Below, piece by piece: positions 9,452-20,162 of a stretch of DNA of 64,000 nt. The DNA lies in assembly GCA_029216955.1 (NCBI GenBank), contig JANAVB010023996.1:12681269-12745268 (forward strand), read 5' to 3'. The notes beneath the pieces were generated by a model, which ran no database searches, was not told the origin of the DNA, and was given only the letters and a program-made list of their open reading frames with translations. A program made the position numbers and the translations under genes. Positions within the stretch are counted from its first letter, which is position 1; each line of letters begins with the position of its first letter. The DNA comes from Iris pallida. Taxonomy: Eukaryota > Streptophyta > Magnoliopsida > Asparagales > Iridaceae.

Positions 9452-10497
9452 ATGGTTCCTAGAATCTTTAAGAGAAAGAAAACTAGAGATACTGCCTCAT
9501 CCTCAACGTCTAAATACGAGCTCGTTAATCTATTCAGTCCCTGTCGTCCTTATGACGATGAGGATTATGATCTAAACCTATTTGTTTTACTAGAAAGATC
9601 TACCCATTGGTTTGATCAATTTCGATACCGAAAAATATGTTCAGACAAAATGATAAATTTTACCATTTTTTTAAAATATTTGACTATTTTTCAAAACTGT
9701 GGACATTGAAATGTTTTAGAAGTTTAAAATCCTATTCATGAAAATGTAGTTCATATATTTTATTACAACATGTAAGAATCTGTCGACTATATCAATTCTT
9801 CTGTCAACGGAAAGAAATTTGAATTCAATTATGTCGACTTGAGCAAATATTTGCTGAACAAAGGGGATCTTCTAGTAGACATTATTAAAGTTTAATTTTT
9901 GATGGCATGACACTTGAATCCTTCAAGGTCGCAATGTGTCATCCGGATCCAGTTTTGGTTCCTCGAAAATGGTTATTTGTACGCAACCTAAACCAATATT
10001 TCTATGAGTTACATTGTATCATCATTTTATCTCATCTACCCAAGACGGGATCTACTGATGAGATTACGTACTTAGATCTATCGGCAATGTATCACATTCA
10101 CTTTGGGATTTCCTTTTCCTTTTCCAATACTATGTTAGCTCTTAGTATCAACTGTCGACAGGCAGACCATAACCTCCTCTATTCTATGCATTTGACGACA
10201 AATTTCCAAAACTTTAAAATTCCTTTAGAGTCTTGTCCCATCTCTGGAATGCCTTTAGAGCTACTTAGGTCTAGGAGATTCCCTCATCCTCCTAGTGATG
10301 ATCCACCTCATCTAGCTCCAGTTGCAGACCCAATAGATTCTCAGCTGATCCAGTACCTACAGCACCGGATAACACTATTGACGAGCTATGTTAGCGGTTT
10401 GATACTTTTGTCACTCACCAGGGACAGCAGCGTTAGGTCGATCTTACTCGCTATAGTGACACTGAGTTCTGCTACATTTCTTAGGTTTAGGTCTTGA
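9452..10497 (+). pseudogene. Env-like or plant-transposon-protein ORF of a SIRE-like copia element
   Basis: Three broken pieces: 9452-9709 begins with a basic, Ser-rich start; 9710-9900 reads ESVDYINSSVNGKKFEFNYV then DLSKYLLNKGDLLV; 9907-10497 includes LDLSAMYHIHFGISFSF and LLYSMHLTTNFQNFKIPLE before a Pro-rich tail. This pattern, a helix-rich region after SSS-rich basic start, resembles the putative plant transposon protein carried after pol in SIRE/Maximus elements. Its place directly behind copia Pol supports that. Frameshifts and stops show decay. Function of the family is unproven; the env name is by position only. Confidence 0.5.
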
Positions 10498-10767
10498 GAA
10501 AAGCTATGGCTGATATTTAGTGGACGATGGCTCATCATCCTTCTACATCGACGATTATCATCCGTCATCCTGCTTTTGACAGACCGAGACTTGAGGATGA
10601 TCTAACTTTTATCTTCTTTGATCCGATAACTGCATATTTTGATCCGACGATCCACTTGATGATCCTCTGCCTGCTGATGCTCATGGTGGTGCTGATAGCT
10701 AATATGATATTTTGGACTAGTATTTTGTGGATCTGGTTGATGATGATCTGATATGTAGTCACATTTT

Positions 10768-11735
10768 ATTTTGTACACCTCTCTAACGACCGTAAGGTTG
10801 CTCCTATAGTTGCTAGGGTTGAAGAGGATGTTGAGAGGGTCATGTGAGTGGTGGTGATGGCACAGAAAAAAAAATTAGGGTTTTGAAAAGGAAAGGGGGT
10901 CGGCTATGGGTGTCGACTATAGGGGGTCGCCTAGGAGTGGTGGCCGCTAGGTTTGGGGGGTTTATGGTAGTGGACGGCTATAAGAAGGGGGTTGGTTAGG
11001 GTTTGATAGGTATATATATATAATTAGGGCATGGGCTTTGGTTTCATCTAATTTGGATATGATTTGGTTCTCCAAATCATACTATTATTAATAGGTTTTC
11101 TATTTTGGTTAGATGTTTGACCAAGCCAAATATATAAAGGAATATTGCATATGGATACAATTAAACCTCTAAAATTCTCTTAATATATGTATACTTGGTT
11201 TTGGTGCCCTAGTAAGGCTCTAACTAGTAGGGTTGACTAGTTTAGGGTCCGAGTAGCATTACTAGTCAAGTTGGACCAGAAAATTAATTTAATGAGTCTC
11301 ATGTACCATTTGCACATAAGTAGCACATAGGAACTCAATTGGATGGTACACCCTAGGCATGTGCATTATAGACTCAAAATGAGTCAAAACCATATATTGG
11401 GTCATACGGCTTTGATCTATGTCAAGTCTCGAAATCAAATTGGAAGTTGCCTTAAAATTTACGTCAATGGCTCAAATTGGCCTAAGTTGGCCTGAAGTTG
11501 CACAAAGTCAAAGGAATGTTGAAAAGAAAAATTGGATGGGACATGATATATTAATATGAAGGTAGACGAGTCTAAAATTCAAATATGGAACTGGATTTGA
11601 GAAAATAATATATATTGTGCTTCAAAGATCAAAGCTACGATAAACTACTAACATAGTCATTATTAAATTTAATATTTAAAATATCCATATAATTCAATTA
11701 AAAAATAAAAAAATCCAAAAATCAGGGGGGTTACA
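10768..11735 (-). repeat. C1 chromovirus 3' LTR, truncated
   Basis: On the minus strand it begins TGTAACCCCCCTGAT at 11735, directly after a polypurine tract, and runs left until the copia fragment cuts it. 10768-10985 matches 32716-32905 closely (both carry GGGTCATGTGAGTGGTGGTG), which identifies the other LTR of the same family. The distal half is lost. Confidence 0.75.
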
Positions 11736-11772
11736 ACCTACCCACCTTAGAAAATTTTGTCCTCGAAATTAA
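11736..11772 (-). other. C1 polypurine tract
   Basis: Minus strand: TTTCGAGGACAAAATTTTCT then AAGGTGGGTAGGT up to the LTR start. The GAGGACRAAAT...AAGG phrase before TGTAA is typical of plant chromovirus 3' ends and is also seen at 35353 (NA2), 44459 (TG1) and 28280 (NA1). Confidence 0.7.
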
Positions 11773-11834
11773 AAATAATAATTTTTTTAGAAAAGTCTTA
11801 TCATATGAATAATTAGGCTAAGACTTACCGGCAT

Positions 11835-12457
11835 CTACGAATGAGTGGGGATTCGTTCACGCATAGAATCTGCAAGCTCCCAAGTTGATTCTTTCGGAGA
11901 ATGGTGCCTCCATGCAACTCGAACTAATCTAATCGTTTTGCCTCTGAGCGTCTTCTCACTCGTATCCAAGATACCTTCCGGCTGCTTCTCGTATGATAAA
12001 CTGGGTCCCACCGTGATCTCAGAGTGATCTACCATATGACTAGGATCAGTCATATACCTCCGTAACTGTGAGACATAAAACACATCATGCATGCCCTCTA
12101 GTGATGGGGGTAATACAAGATAATATGCCACCTCTCCTGTATGCTCAATAATATCAAACGGTCCAATATACCTTGGACTCAACTTTCTTCTACTCCCAAA
12201 TCTTATAGTACCCCGAGTCGGTAAATCCTCAGAAATACATGCTCTCCCTCCTTGAATTATAGTGGTCAATGATGCGTATCGGCCTAAAGCTTCTACTAAT
12301 CTTTGAAGATGACTCTGAATCCGCTTAGTTTTTTGACTGTCTGTGTCATAAGCTCTGGTCTAAGTATTTGTCACTCTCACCTCTGTTATCTTACGAAGTC
12401 TTTAAAATCTTGCATCTGTAGGTAACGCTGCCATGATTTATCCATAAATGACAACTA
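11835..12457 (-). pseudogene. C1 integrase C-terminus and chromodomain-like tail
   Basis: The frame from 12269 contains KLSPRYIGPFDIIEHTGEVA and DVFYVSQLRRYMTDPSHMV, then VRVAWRHHSPKESTWEL, ending in a stop near 11835. This is the GPY/F region and group-II chromodomain of Tekay/Del chromoviruses, and it aligns with the same part of Tek1 (60340-60690). Upstream (12270-12457) the same protein continues in broken form (TQTVKKLSGF). Integrase zinc and catalytic domains are missing, so there was an internal deletion before Tat-B inserted at 12458-12462. Confidence 0.85.
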
Positions 12458-12462
12458 TACTT

Positions 12463-13472
12463 TGTTTGCCATTAAATATCAAGCACAAAAAATTACAAAT
12501 GAATTGAACTTGATTGCAAACTCGCTTGTACAAGATAAAGCCTAGAAAGAAATCCTAGGAAACAATCTAAGTACAATTGTTTAGTTTCGATTATGGGGTT
12601 GACGATAGAGGCTCGGAAAGTGTAGCAACTCTGCCTTACTCCTTGGACAATCTGACACGGTCCTTACTCTTGAAGAAATTGCCCTTCGTAGGTTTCCAAC
12701 CTTTTGCATGGGTGTGGTACCCTGTTATTTATAGTAATATGTTTTGAGCCGCATAGATGGCAATGTGGCCATATGGCTACAACATCACATAAAGACCCGC
12801 TCTTTGGCCGCCAGTTGGTGACTTGTTGAGATATTATTGTAAAAAAATTGGGTGGTTGAGACTTGGTCAGCCTGTCACGTGTCCCATCACAAGATAGATC
12901 AGTTTGCTTGAGTCATTTTGAGCTGCATAGGCCTTTCAGTGTTCGGCCATACTGGGCCGCATAAGACTCATGCGGCAGTCTTCCTTAGTTCGTATGTAGC
13001 TTGGAGACTTTTGAGCCGCATAGGTTCTATATTCTGGGCCGCATAAAGCTCATACGGCTCAGATTATAGTTACCCTTGGCCGCATAAAGCATATAGATTT
13101 TGCCGTATAAGGTTCATGCGGCTCGGGTCGCAGTCCTTTTGGCCGCATGGTCATGTCCAGTCTGGTGACATGATATTTTGTCTAATCACGTCTCATCTTC
13201 TTTTTTGTCAAAGTGTCAGAGTTGTCAGAGCTGTCAGAGCTGTCAGTTTTGCTAATTTTGACAAAGTTTGTCAACTTTATCAGAAGGGTTGATCAGCTTT
13301 GCCGCATAAGTAACTATTCTTTTTGTGGCTCAAAAATCAGTCTGGTGAAGATGGACCACAGGAGGGAAGCTGATTCTGTCATGCAGCTCTTTTTATGCGG
13401 GTCAATTTATTCCAGAGTACTCATGCGGTCAGTTGTGATCCGCATGAACCCTATATTTCCCACGCTTCTACA
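12463..13472 (-). repeat. Tat-B 3' LTR
   Basis: Starts (in minus sense) TGTAGAAGCG at 13472 and ends GGCAAACA at 12463. It carries many GAGCCGCAT and ATGCGGCTC units, several as inverted pairs, for example around 13038 and 13100. TATAAATA is at 12726-12733. A CACGTG is at 12876-12881, about 145 bases upstream of the TATA. It is 95 bp longer than the 5' LTR. Confidence 0.93.
12726..12733 (-). promoter_or_regulatory. TATA box in Tat-B 3' LTR
   Basis: TATAAATA on the minus strand followed by ACAGGGTACCACACC. The same box and context occur in the other LTR at 19504-19511 and in Tat-A at 8388-8395. Confidence 0.65.
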
Positions 13473-13953
13473 AGACACCCTTCAAAGTTTTTAAATTGCA
13501 AATTTGGAATACTTTGAATAAGAAGCATAGACATATGTCAAGCCGTAGGAAAATCTTCAAGTCAGGAGAGACATCGTGTCGTAAGGATATTTTTGGGCCG
13601 CAGGTAGAACCTGTACTGCAGGAAGATCTTGTCTTCCAGCTGTCACTGCGGCATTTAATTCCTTGATTTGGTTTTTCTTGTTTTGGGCTCTCTTTTTTGA
13701 GATAAAGCTGACGGTTACTAAGGATAAAATCCCCAAACGTTATTATTATCTTTTAGTGGATACGAGATTTTGAAGTGGCGATGACGGTTATTAAGGATAA
13801 AAAATCCCGAGTGTCATCATTATCTTTAATGTCATGATAACCGACGCGACGTTCATCTGTTTCCACTTTGAAGACCTATAAATATGGACATACGGAGAAA
13901 GAATTTTTAACTTTTTCTCCTTCGTCTTTGTTGTTCTTGTCATCCAGTTATCC
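13473..13953 (+). promoter_or_regulatory. Tat-B antisense promoter region retained next to the deletion
   Basis: On the + strand, antisense to the element, TATAAATA lies at 13877-13884, followed by a pyrimidine-rich leader and an ATG at 13954. Upstream, GACGGTTAYTAAGGATAAAA is repeated near 13711 and 13784. This matches the antisense promoter position in Tat-A (7035-7042). Below the ATG the sequence is already the reversed linker, so the antisense gene itself has been deleted. The polypurine tract for the 3' LTR is at 13473-13487 (minus). Confidence 0.55.
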
Positions 13954-14945
13954 ATGGCTCAAATTCAAGCGGTTCGAGAAGATCTTCGTCTTCCTCTTCA
14001 ATGTCAGCGGATGCCATATTGACAGATAATGTCTGCCTGAATATATCTCTAATATTGTCATCGGAATCGTATGTAGGTGATTCGGATGAGTGAGAATGCC
14101 ACTCGTATTCCTCATCGAAGCTCTCAGACATTATTGTTGGTGTAACGTAACCGAGGTCGTAATTCGATTTGCCATAATAATCTCGAGGTTTCCCCGACGG
14201 GGTTGATAGCTGCAGAGGCGATCGTCGACCGTTGTCGTAATTTAGACCTGGAGTAGCCTCAATGTCGTACCCCTGTTTTTTCATGAAGTACTTGGCTTGA
14301 GGACTATACAAGTATAGTAGTAATCTTCTAGTATCGGATTCGAGATCAAACTCTTGTGGCATGAAAGGTTGAGGACTTCTTTTTGGCCGAAGATGATCGT
14401 GTGATCCCTTTCTCTTCTGCTGGGACTAGGAAGTAGGCACCTCTAATTAGAGTAAGTCGGTTTGCGGTAAGGACGGTTGTCACCTGTGTGTGTAGGTTAA
14501 TGTCCCGATCGTGCTCCATAATATACATCAAATTATGTTTATTACACTCAGGATAGTTCAATGGTAACCTATTATTATTGAAATAAGGAATACTGTCCAC
14601 AAGGATTACATCATCAAGAGAGGGACTATCTACCTTTGCAACAGGATACTTCGCGAGTTCTGCCTCCTCTACAGCTACCTCCTGCATGACCGGAGGTTGG
14701 GATGCTGTCTTGGGCAACATGACCACCAAGGGTTCAACTTGTGGCATTGGCTTGCCTGAGGGTCTCAGATCTACACTTGATTGTTGGCTCGTCTTAGAAA
14801 AACGGATAACCATCGGCTCGGCAGAAGACTTCGCGTCTTCCGTTTGGTTTTGACTGGATCTTGGCAATCGGATCACCATCGGCTCCCCAGAGGTACTCGT
14901 ATCTTCCGGTCGCCTTTGCTTGGATTTTGGCAATCGGATTACCAT
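13940..14945 (-). pseudogene. Tat-B protease-RT linker
   Basis: Two overlapping frames on the minus strand (14945-14346 and 14362-13940). The first begins with an in-frame 22-residue repeat, PMVIRLPRSSQNQTEDAKSS and relatives, encoded by 66-bp units whose CGGAT anchor is at 14803, 14869 and 14935. The second has YFMKKQGYDIEATPGLNYDN, KPRDYYGKSNYDLGYVTP and SVNMASADIEEEDEDL, the conserved Tat segment just before RT. It stops at EPWITG where RT should start. One frameshift joins the halves. Confidence 0.75.
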
Positions 14946-15117
14946 CGGCCCTATGACCGGCTTTGGCTCTTGGCTGGACCTTGGGAGTCGGATACCATCG
15001 GTTCCGACTACGTAGCTGGGCGGGAGAACCAGGCACCTCTTTATGTAAAGTTGCTACAAGGGGTGCGGCTTTGCCCGGTTTACGGGCCTGGAGATAAATT
15101 CAAGGGTTCTTCTAGCC

Positions 15118-15603
15118 CTATATGGCCTCCAGTTCGTCAGTTATGTGCTTCTTGGATTCTTCGCATAGACAGGCCTCTGAAGAGTAATAAAACTCAACCC
15201 CTTTGAAGGGATCGACGTCGGTGAATTCAGTCTTCACGAAGCCATGCTTACTGACATATTTGAAGCATTGGTGGAGTGTGGATGGCATGATCATGTAGAC
15301 ATGTATCCACGGACACCCTAGGAGGATATTGTAGGACATATCTACATCTATGACGTAGCTGGTAACCTCTATCCTCAGGTCGTCGATATGACATTTCAAT
15401 CGGATCTTTCCTAAGGGATAGCTCCTTCCCGAATTGAAACCGCTAATGGCAGTGTTGGTCGTCGCTAGCCGGTGCATAGGGATGCCGAGGACTTGAAGTA
15501 AGCTTTTCGGGATGATGCGTATCGACGAGCCAGGATCGATGTGCATCCGATCCACATTGATGTCGCCTATGTATCCAGTGTAGTACATGGGGCGATCATT
15601 CAA
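15118..15603 (-). pseudogene. Tat-B aspartic protease
   Basis: The protease would cut the polyprotein. The minus-strand frame reads YTGYIGDINVDRMHIDPGSS, then PKSLLQVLGIPMHRL and YNILLGCPWIH. IDPGSS is the active-site loop with the catalytic Asp kept, and LLGCPWIH is the flap-side hallmark of Tat proteases. The frame is open for 161 codons and runs to a stop near 15118, where the linker should follow; between 14945 and 15118 only broken frames with a fourth diverged MVIRL-like unit are seen. Confidence 0.8.
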
Positions 15604-16196
15604 GTTCTCTTGATCAACATGTCATGTGGGGTGAATACGATGTTGGGCATTGCATCCGCACAGTTGCTGCCCTGGAGATCTGTCGATGAGTCTTCCTGTA
15701 GGTTTGACCTAGGCTAAATAAGCGTCAGCATTCTGGAACGCTTCGCTCAATACGACACGAAGATCTTTAGAGAGCCTTAGGAGCTCGTATAATGACAACT
15801 TTGTCGGCGTATTAGCCAATTGTGCTAATATGTCAAAGTTGTAAGGTCTCTCTAGCCCTTGAGGTGCATCTTTACGAACGACCTATCGAAGTGGGTTTCT
15901 TTCGGCTTGGCCCTGTCTGTCGATGAGGTTGAGATGGCCCCAAAACATCAATGGCCGACAGCATTTCCGGCTGAGGGTCCTCGACTGAACTACCCAGAGT
16001 GGGCTGGACTTCTGCCCCAGACCGGGTAACAACAGCCGCCGCCTCCTCAGCTTTGGCTGAAATTGAATGGCAGGATCTGGACTTCCTGCCTTCTTCTTAT
16101 TGGCTAGAGATGACACCGCCTGGGTAACTTCTTACACTAAGTCTGGGTGCACCCACATGATCTCTCCTCGTGACGTGGTGAGAGGTACCAAGCCAG

Positions 16197-17656
16197 TCAT
16201 CTGGTCCCGGACGGGAGAAAGATTAATAACCTCCATCGTTGTCCGGGGATAGGTATTACCCCGTCGTGAGTACTTGCTGGAGAAAAGTCGTCGAACTGAA
16301 TTGACACCATGTTCGCCGCCACGGTAACCTCTTCAAAGTCTACCGACAGAGCTTTGGAGTCGATAAGACTATGGATGTACCGCTTTAATTTAAAGCAGTC
16401 ATGAGTGGCATGATGAACATAGCGATAGAAATGGCAGTATTTTGGATCCTCCATCTCTGTCGCACGAGGCTCGCGCCTTGGTGGAGAAGTTGGATCATGT
16501 CCCCTTACAAGAGCTGTCGAAGATACGCTTGACATGACTATCTTCGAATGAGTAATTCACCTTGGGCCACTGAGCTTCTGCCTGCTTTTATTCAGGCTTC
16601 TTGGTCGTACCAGCGACCATAGCCTGTTTGCCATTATTGTCCCGGTTATTGGAGGTGCCATCAGTATTGTTGTTATTGGAGGTGGTACCAGGACGTTTGC
16701 TTTTGACCTCTGCATCTGGGATGTGTAATCCCAGCCGGCGGGCCTTCTTTAACTTTGCCTCCCCATTGGTGGCGCTTATGATGAAGGTCGTCCAATCTCT
16801 GAACTGGTATTCACCCATCCAGAGGCTGATTGCGGGGAGCAACTTCATCTGGCAGATTTCAATCAAGGAGCTTTCGGGATTGCCTTGGGGCAATCTCATT
16901 ACAGTTTGGCGGAACCGCTCGATATAGTTCCTTGTCAGCTCCCTCTCCTCCTGAACGACGTCCAAAGGGATGACATTGTCACATCATGTCCCACTTCGTA
17001 GAATCTTTCTAGGAACATGTGCTTGAAACCATCAAAAGAATGGATGTAGTTGTCCGGAAGGTTATGGTACCAGTCGAACGCGATTCCCTCCAATGCTCCG
17101 ATAAATAATCATGTGAGGATGGCGTCGCTATACGACAAATGGTCGGTTGTGACCTCGAAATAAGTCATGTACCACTAGTAGAGGTCTTCCCGTCATACGA
17201 ATCAATATGAAACGGTTTGTACCGTGGTAGAAAAGGAACATCCCTCCACGCAACGGGATACGGCTGCCGTATTCTGAGGTTCCGGGAGGAATCTCGGGCA
17301 TTGAACATTGCTCGAAGCTCCTGAACTTTTTTCTTGCCTCCCTGGCTTCATCTGCAGCTGAAGGAGAAGATGCTCCTAGAGGATTGTCCCAAAGGAAGAG
17401 TGGTCGTGTTGGAGTCCGCGATGACCGTGGGTCCCAAGCTTGTTTTTCCAGGCATCCTTGCCGGTTGGGTCAACAAGTCGGTTTTGATTTTGTCTACTGA
17501 CTTGACCAAGGACAGGAGCATGGCTTCAAGTACTTCTAGACGTTCTCTGTCAGTAGGAGCTTCATGATCATCGTCGGCCATAAAGACTGTCCGTACGTGG
17601 GTAGATGTGGAAGGGATCGTAGTAGAGGTACTCTCTGTGTCGTACCCTCGTACCAA
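16197..17656 (-). pseudogene. Tat-B gag, broken
   Basis: Pieces on the minus strand: 17656-17348 starts near MADDDHEAPTDRERLEVLEA, an acidic coil; 17347-16970 is shifted but contains GALEGIAFDWYHNLPDNYI and FKHMFLERFYEVG; 16965-16588 contains RELTRNYIERFRQTVMRLP; 16535-16197 contains CHFYRYVHHATHDCFKLKRY, the single zinc-knuckle-like motif of Tat gag. These fit the capsid and nucleocapsid order. At least two frame changes and several stops separate them. 15604-16196 carries the decayed gag-protease junction. Confidence 0.75.
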
Positions 17657-19222
17657 AAAATCGTCGGGGAATGTCAGAATGTCTTCCTCCTCGGACTAGA
17701 AAGGGGTGCTACCCTCTATGTAGGAAGCCGCATCGTCTTGGCGAAGGTAGTCATCCTCTGGGACGTCCATGTCTGTTACGTTATTCCAGTGGATCGCTAT
17801 CCCCGGTGTATGCTCTTAGGACACCGGGTTGTTGCATACTTTGAGGGGACTGATACCCCCGGCCTCATCTACCCCCAGGGAGGTCAAGGATGTAGCCCAG
17901 GTGTTAGGAGCTTCTTTCTGGATCCAGTGCCTAGGTAGACACCCCCTATGGCAGTCGGTGGCAATGCTCCAGAGGTGACTTTCCTTGTAGTGCTAGCTGA
18001 GATTGCCGGGCTGCAGATCCTGCCTTCTTTCCTCCTTTGTCGGGAAAAACCTTCCTAGTTGAATTACAGGAGGTGAAAGGAAATTTCTCGTCTCCCAAAA
18101 TTTGCACCAGTTTCTTAAGTTGTCGTCGAAAGGTGCTGGCTGGTGCAGTCGTTGGAAAACAGACTGCCGATCTTCAGGTGCTGCCGACTTGTCACAATAA
18201 CAATTGATGATGACTTGGGTACAACGACGTCCCAGGAGGGGCTCATCACATGCCAAGGTTGCTTCTTTCTCCTTGGTTTTTGAGTAATCACCTCTCGTAA
18301 GTCGATTGCAGGCTGATCTACCTTTACATCCAATTTGGACTCGGGTATCCCGAGCACACGGGTGCGTAGGTATCATCTTTGCTCCCCGATCTGAGGCTAG
18401 TAAAAGCACTTGCTCTCGATCGTTGGAGGGAGACTTTTGAGACCCACCATATCCGTTAGCCCTGGGGGACTGGACGCTGGTGGTTCTGTACAACTTTCCA
18501 TCAGGGGCCGTATAACAGTTAACGGTGCCCGCTACGGTCAGCAACTTGGACAGTTGACTGGGGTTGTTGGGCCCGTACTGCCCTAGACTTCTTCAATTTA
18601 GCACATGAGGGCGCATAATAAGAAGAGTTCAGATTGGAATATCCCACATTCTCAATAGGCCGCATAGAGTCGAGCCTGCATGAGAGGCGATCGAACAAAG
18701 AGCTTCTAACAGGGCCGTACGAGACACTCTGTCTATGGCTAGGATTGGCTGCCGTATGGCCATTTTTCTGCGGATGGAGTTGGCTGCCGCATGGACCATC
18801 TGCCTGCAGCCAGAGTCAGCTGCCGCATGAGTCATCTGCCCATCTCTTTTATGCGGCCTCTTCCTCATCTGCATGGATTTCTCCTGTGCCCCCAAAAACT
18901 CGGTATTGTAGTATTTTTCTTTGCTAGATTTGGGGACAGTGGGGTTCTCTGCGGTTGGAAGTAAGGCCGCAAGAGAGTCTTGATCACCGTCTTGGGCCGC
19001 AGAAGAGCTTCTTCGAAAACCTGGTTAGGGGCAACACTTTTGCGCTTCGACATCCCGAGGGTTCTCTTTGGGTTGGCTCGCTCTGCGATGGGCTGGCACT
19101 CCCTTCAGGGAGCATTTCTTCGAATGCTCGTTGTTCAAATCAAACCACGAGCATTTGCTGCATGGAGACGAGCTTGGACACGCCAGATTGCGTCACCAAC
19201 TTCTCATCAGAAGAGAAGGATG
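17657..19222 (-). other. Tat-B 5' leader with an uncharacterised ORF
   Basis: Between primer site and gag. A minus-strand frame of 183 codons spans 18544-17993 and begins MLTVAGTVNCYTAPDGKLYR; I recognise no domain. A rival frame (18357-18115) reads more like Tat gag-upstream sequence (LDVKVDQPAIDL), so the longer frame may be chance. Tat-related Ogre elements do carry an ORF before gag, so a coding origin is possible. 18600-18860 has further GCCGCAT motifs. Beyond that only broken sequence is seen. Confidence 0.35.
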
Positions 19223-19239
19223 TCCCCAGCAGAGTCGCA
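19223..19239 (-). other. Tat-B primer binding site
   Basis: Minus strand, three bases inside the 5' LTR: TGCGACTCTGCTGGGGA. It differs by one lost base from the TGGCGACTCTGCTGGGGA type of primer site that I recall from Tat elements. The pairing tRNA was not checked. Confidence 0.5.
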
Positions 19240-19242
19240 TCG

Positions 19243-20157
19243 TGTTTGCCATTAAATATCAAGCAAAAAAAATTACAAATGAATGAACTTGATTGCAAAC
19301 TCGCTTGTACAAGAGAAAGCCTAGAAAGATATCCTAGGAAACAATCTAAGTCCAATTGTTTAGTTTTGATTCTGTGGGTGACGATAGAGGCTCGGAAAAG
19401 TGTAGCAACTCTTTCTTACTCCTTGGACTATCTGACACGGTCCTTGCTCTTGAAGAAATTGCCCTTCGTAGTTTTCAGCTTTTGCATAGGTGTGGTACCC
19501 TGTTATTTATAGTGATATATGTTTTGAGCCGCATAGATGGCCACGTGGCCACGTGGCTACAACAGCATATAAAGACCCGCTCTTTGGCTGCAGCTGGTAC
19601 TTGTTGAGATATTGTTGTAGCAAATCTGGGTGGTTGAGCTTGTCAGCCTACCATGTGTCCCATCATAAGATAGGATCAGTCTGCTTGAGTTATTTTGAAC
19701 TGCATAGACCTTTCAGTGTTCGGCCATGCTGGGCCGCATATAGCTTATGCGGCTCAGATTGTAGTTACCCTTGACCGTATGAAGCACATAAATTTTGCCG
19801 TATAAGGTTCATGCGGCTCGGGTCACAGTCCTTTTGGCGCATGGCCATGTCTAGTCTGGTGACATGATATTTTGTCTGATCACGTCTTATCTTCTTTTTT
19901 GTCCGAGTGTCAGAGTTGTCAGAGCTGTCAGTTTTGCAAATTTTGACAGAGTTTGTCAGCTTTATCAGAAGGGTTGATCAGCTTGGCCGCATAAGTAACT
20001 ATTCTTTATGCGGCTCAAAGATCAGTCTGGTGAAGATGGGCCGCAGGGGGCATGCTGAGTCTGTCATGCGGCTCTTCTTTATGCGGGTCAATTTGTTCCA
20101 GAGTACTCATGCGGTCAGTTGTGATCCCCATGAACCCATATTTTCCATGCTTCTACA
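19243..20157 (-). repeat. Tat-B 5' LTR (915 bp)
   Basis: In minus sense starts TGTAGAAGCATGG at 20157 and ends GGCAAACA at 19243; TG...CA. TATAAATA at 19504-19511. The same GCCGCAT motif pairs as the 3' LTR are present but fewer. Many small substitutions and about 95 bp of length difference from the 3' LTR show that insertion is not recent. Confidence 0.93.
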
Positions 20158-20162
20158 TACTT

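Larger units (their letters stand above)
8781..10767 (+). mobile_element. SIRE-like Ty1/copia element, 3' internal fragment
   Basis: Holds the Pol end, spacer and env-like ORF on one strand. The left edge is the Tat-A LTR; the right edge near 10767 is set by the start of sequence shared with 32716 on (CACCTCTCTAACG), which belongs to a chromovirus LTR. No copia LTR is seen on either side. From 10498 to 10767 there is only AT-rich, broken sequence. Confidence 0.7.
12463..20157 (-). mobile_element. Tat-B: complete-ended Tat retrotransposon with internal deletion
   Basis: Two LTRs (12463-13472 and 19243-20157) flank gag, protease and linker on the minus strand. The element is bordered by an exact 5-bp duplication, TACTT, at 12458-12462 and 20158-20162. 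Length is 7695 bp. RT, RNase H, integrase and most of the antisense ORF are gone: the linker stops at 13940 and is joined to the antisense promoter region. It sits in the chromovirus C1, whose RNase H (20163 on) and integrase tail (to 12457) lie on either side in the same orientation. Confidence 0.95.

Noticed and set aside
17993..18544. 183-codon minus frame as a true Tat-B leader gene
   Set aside because: Kept only as a low-confidence note: no domain, and a rival frame looks more protein-like.
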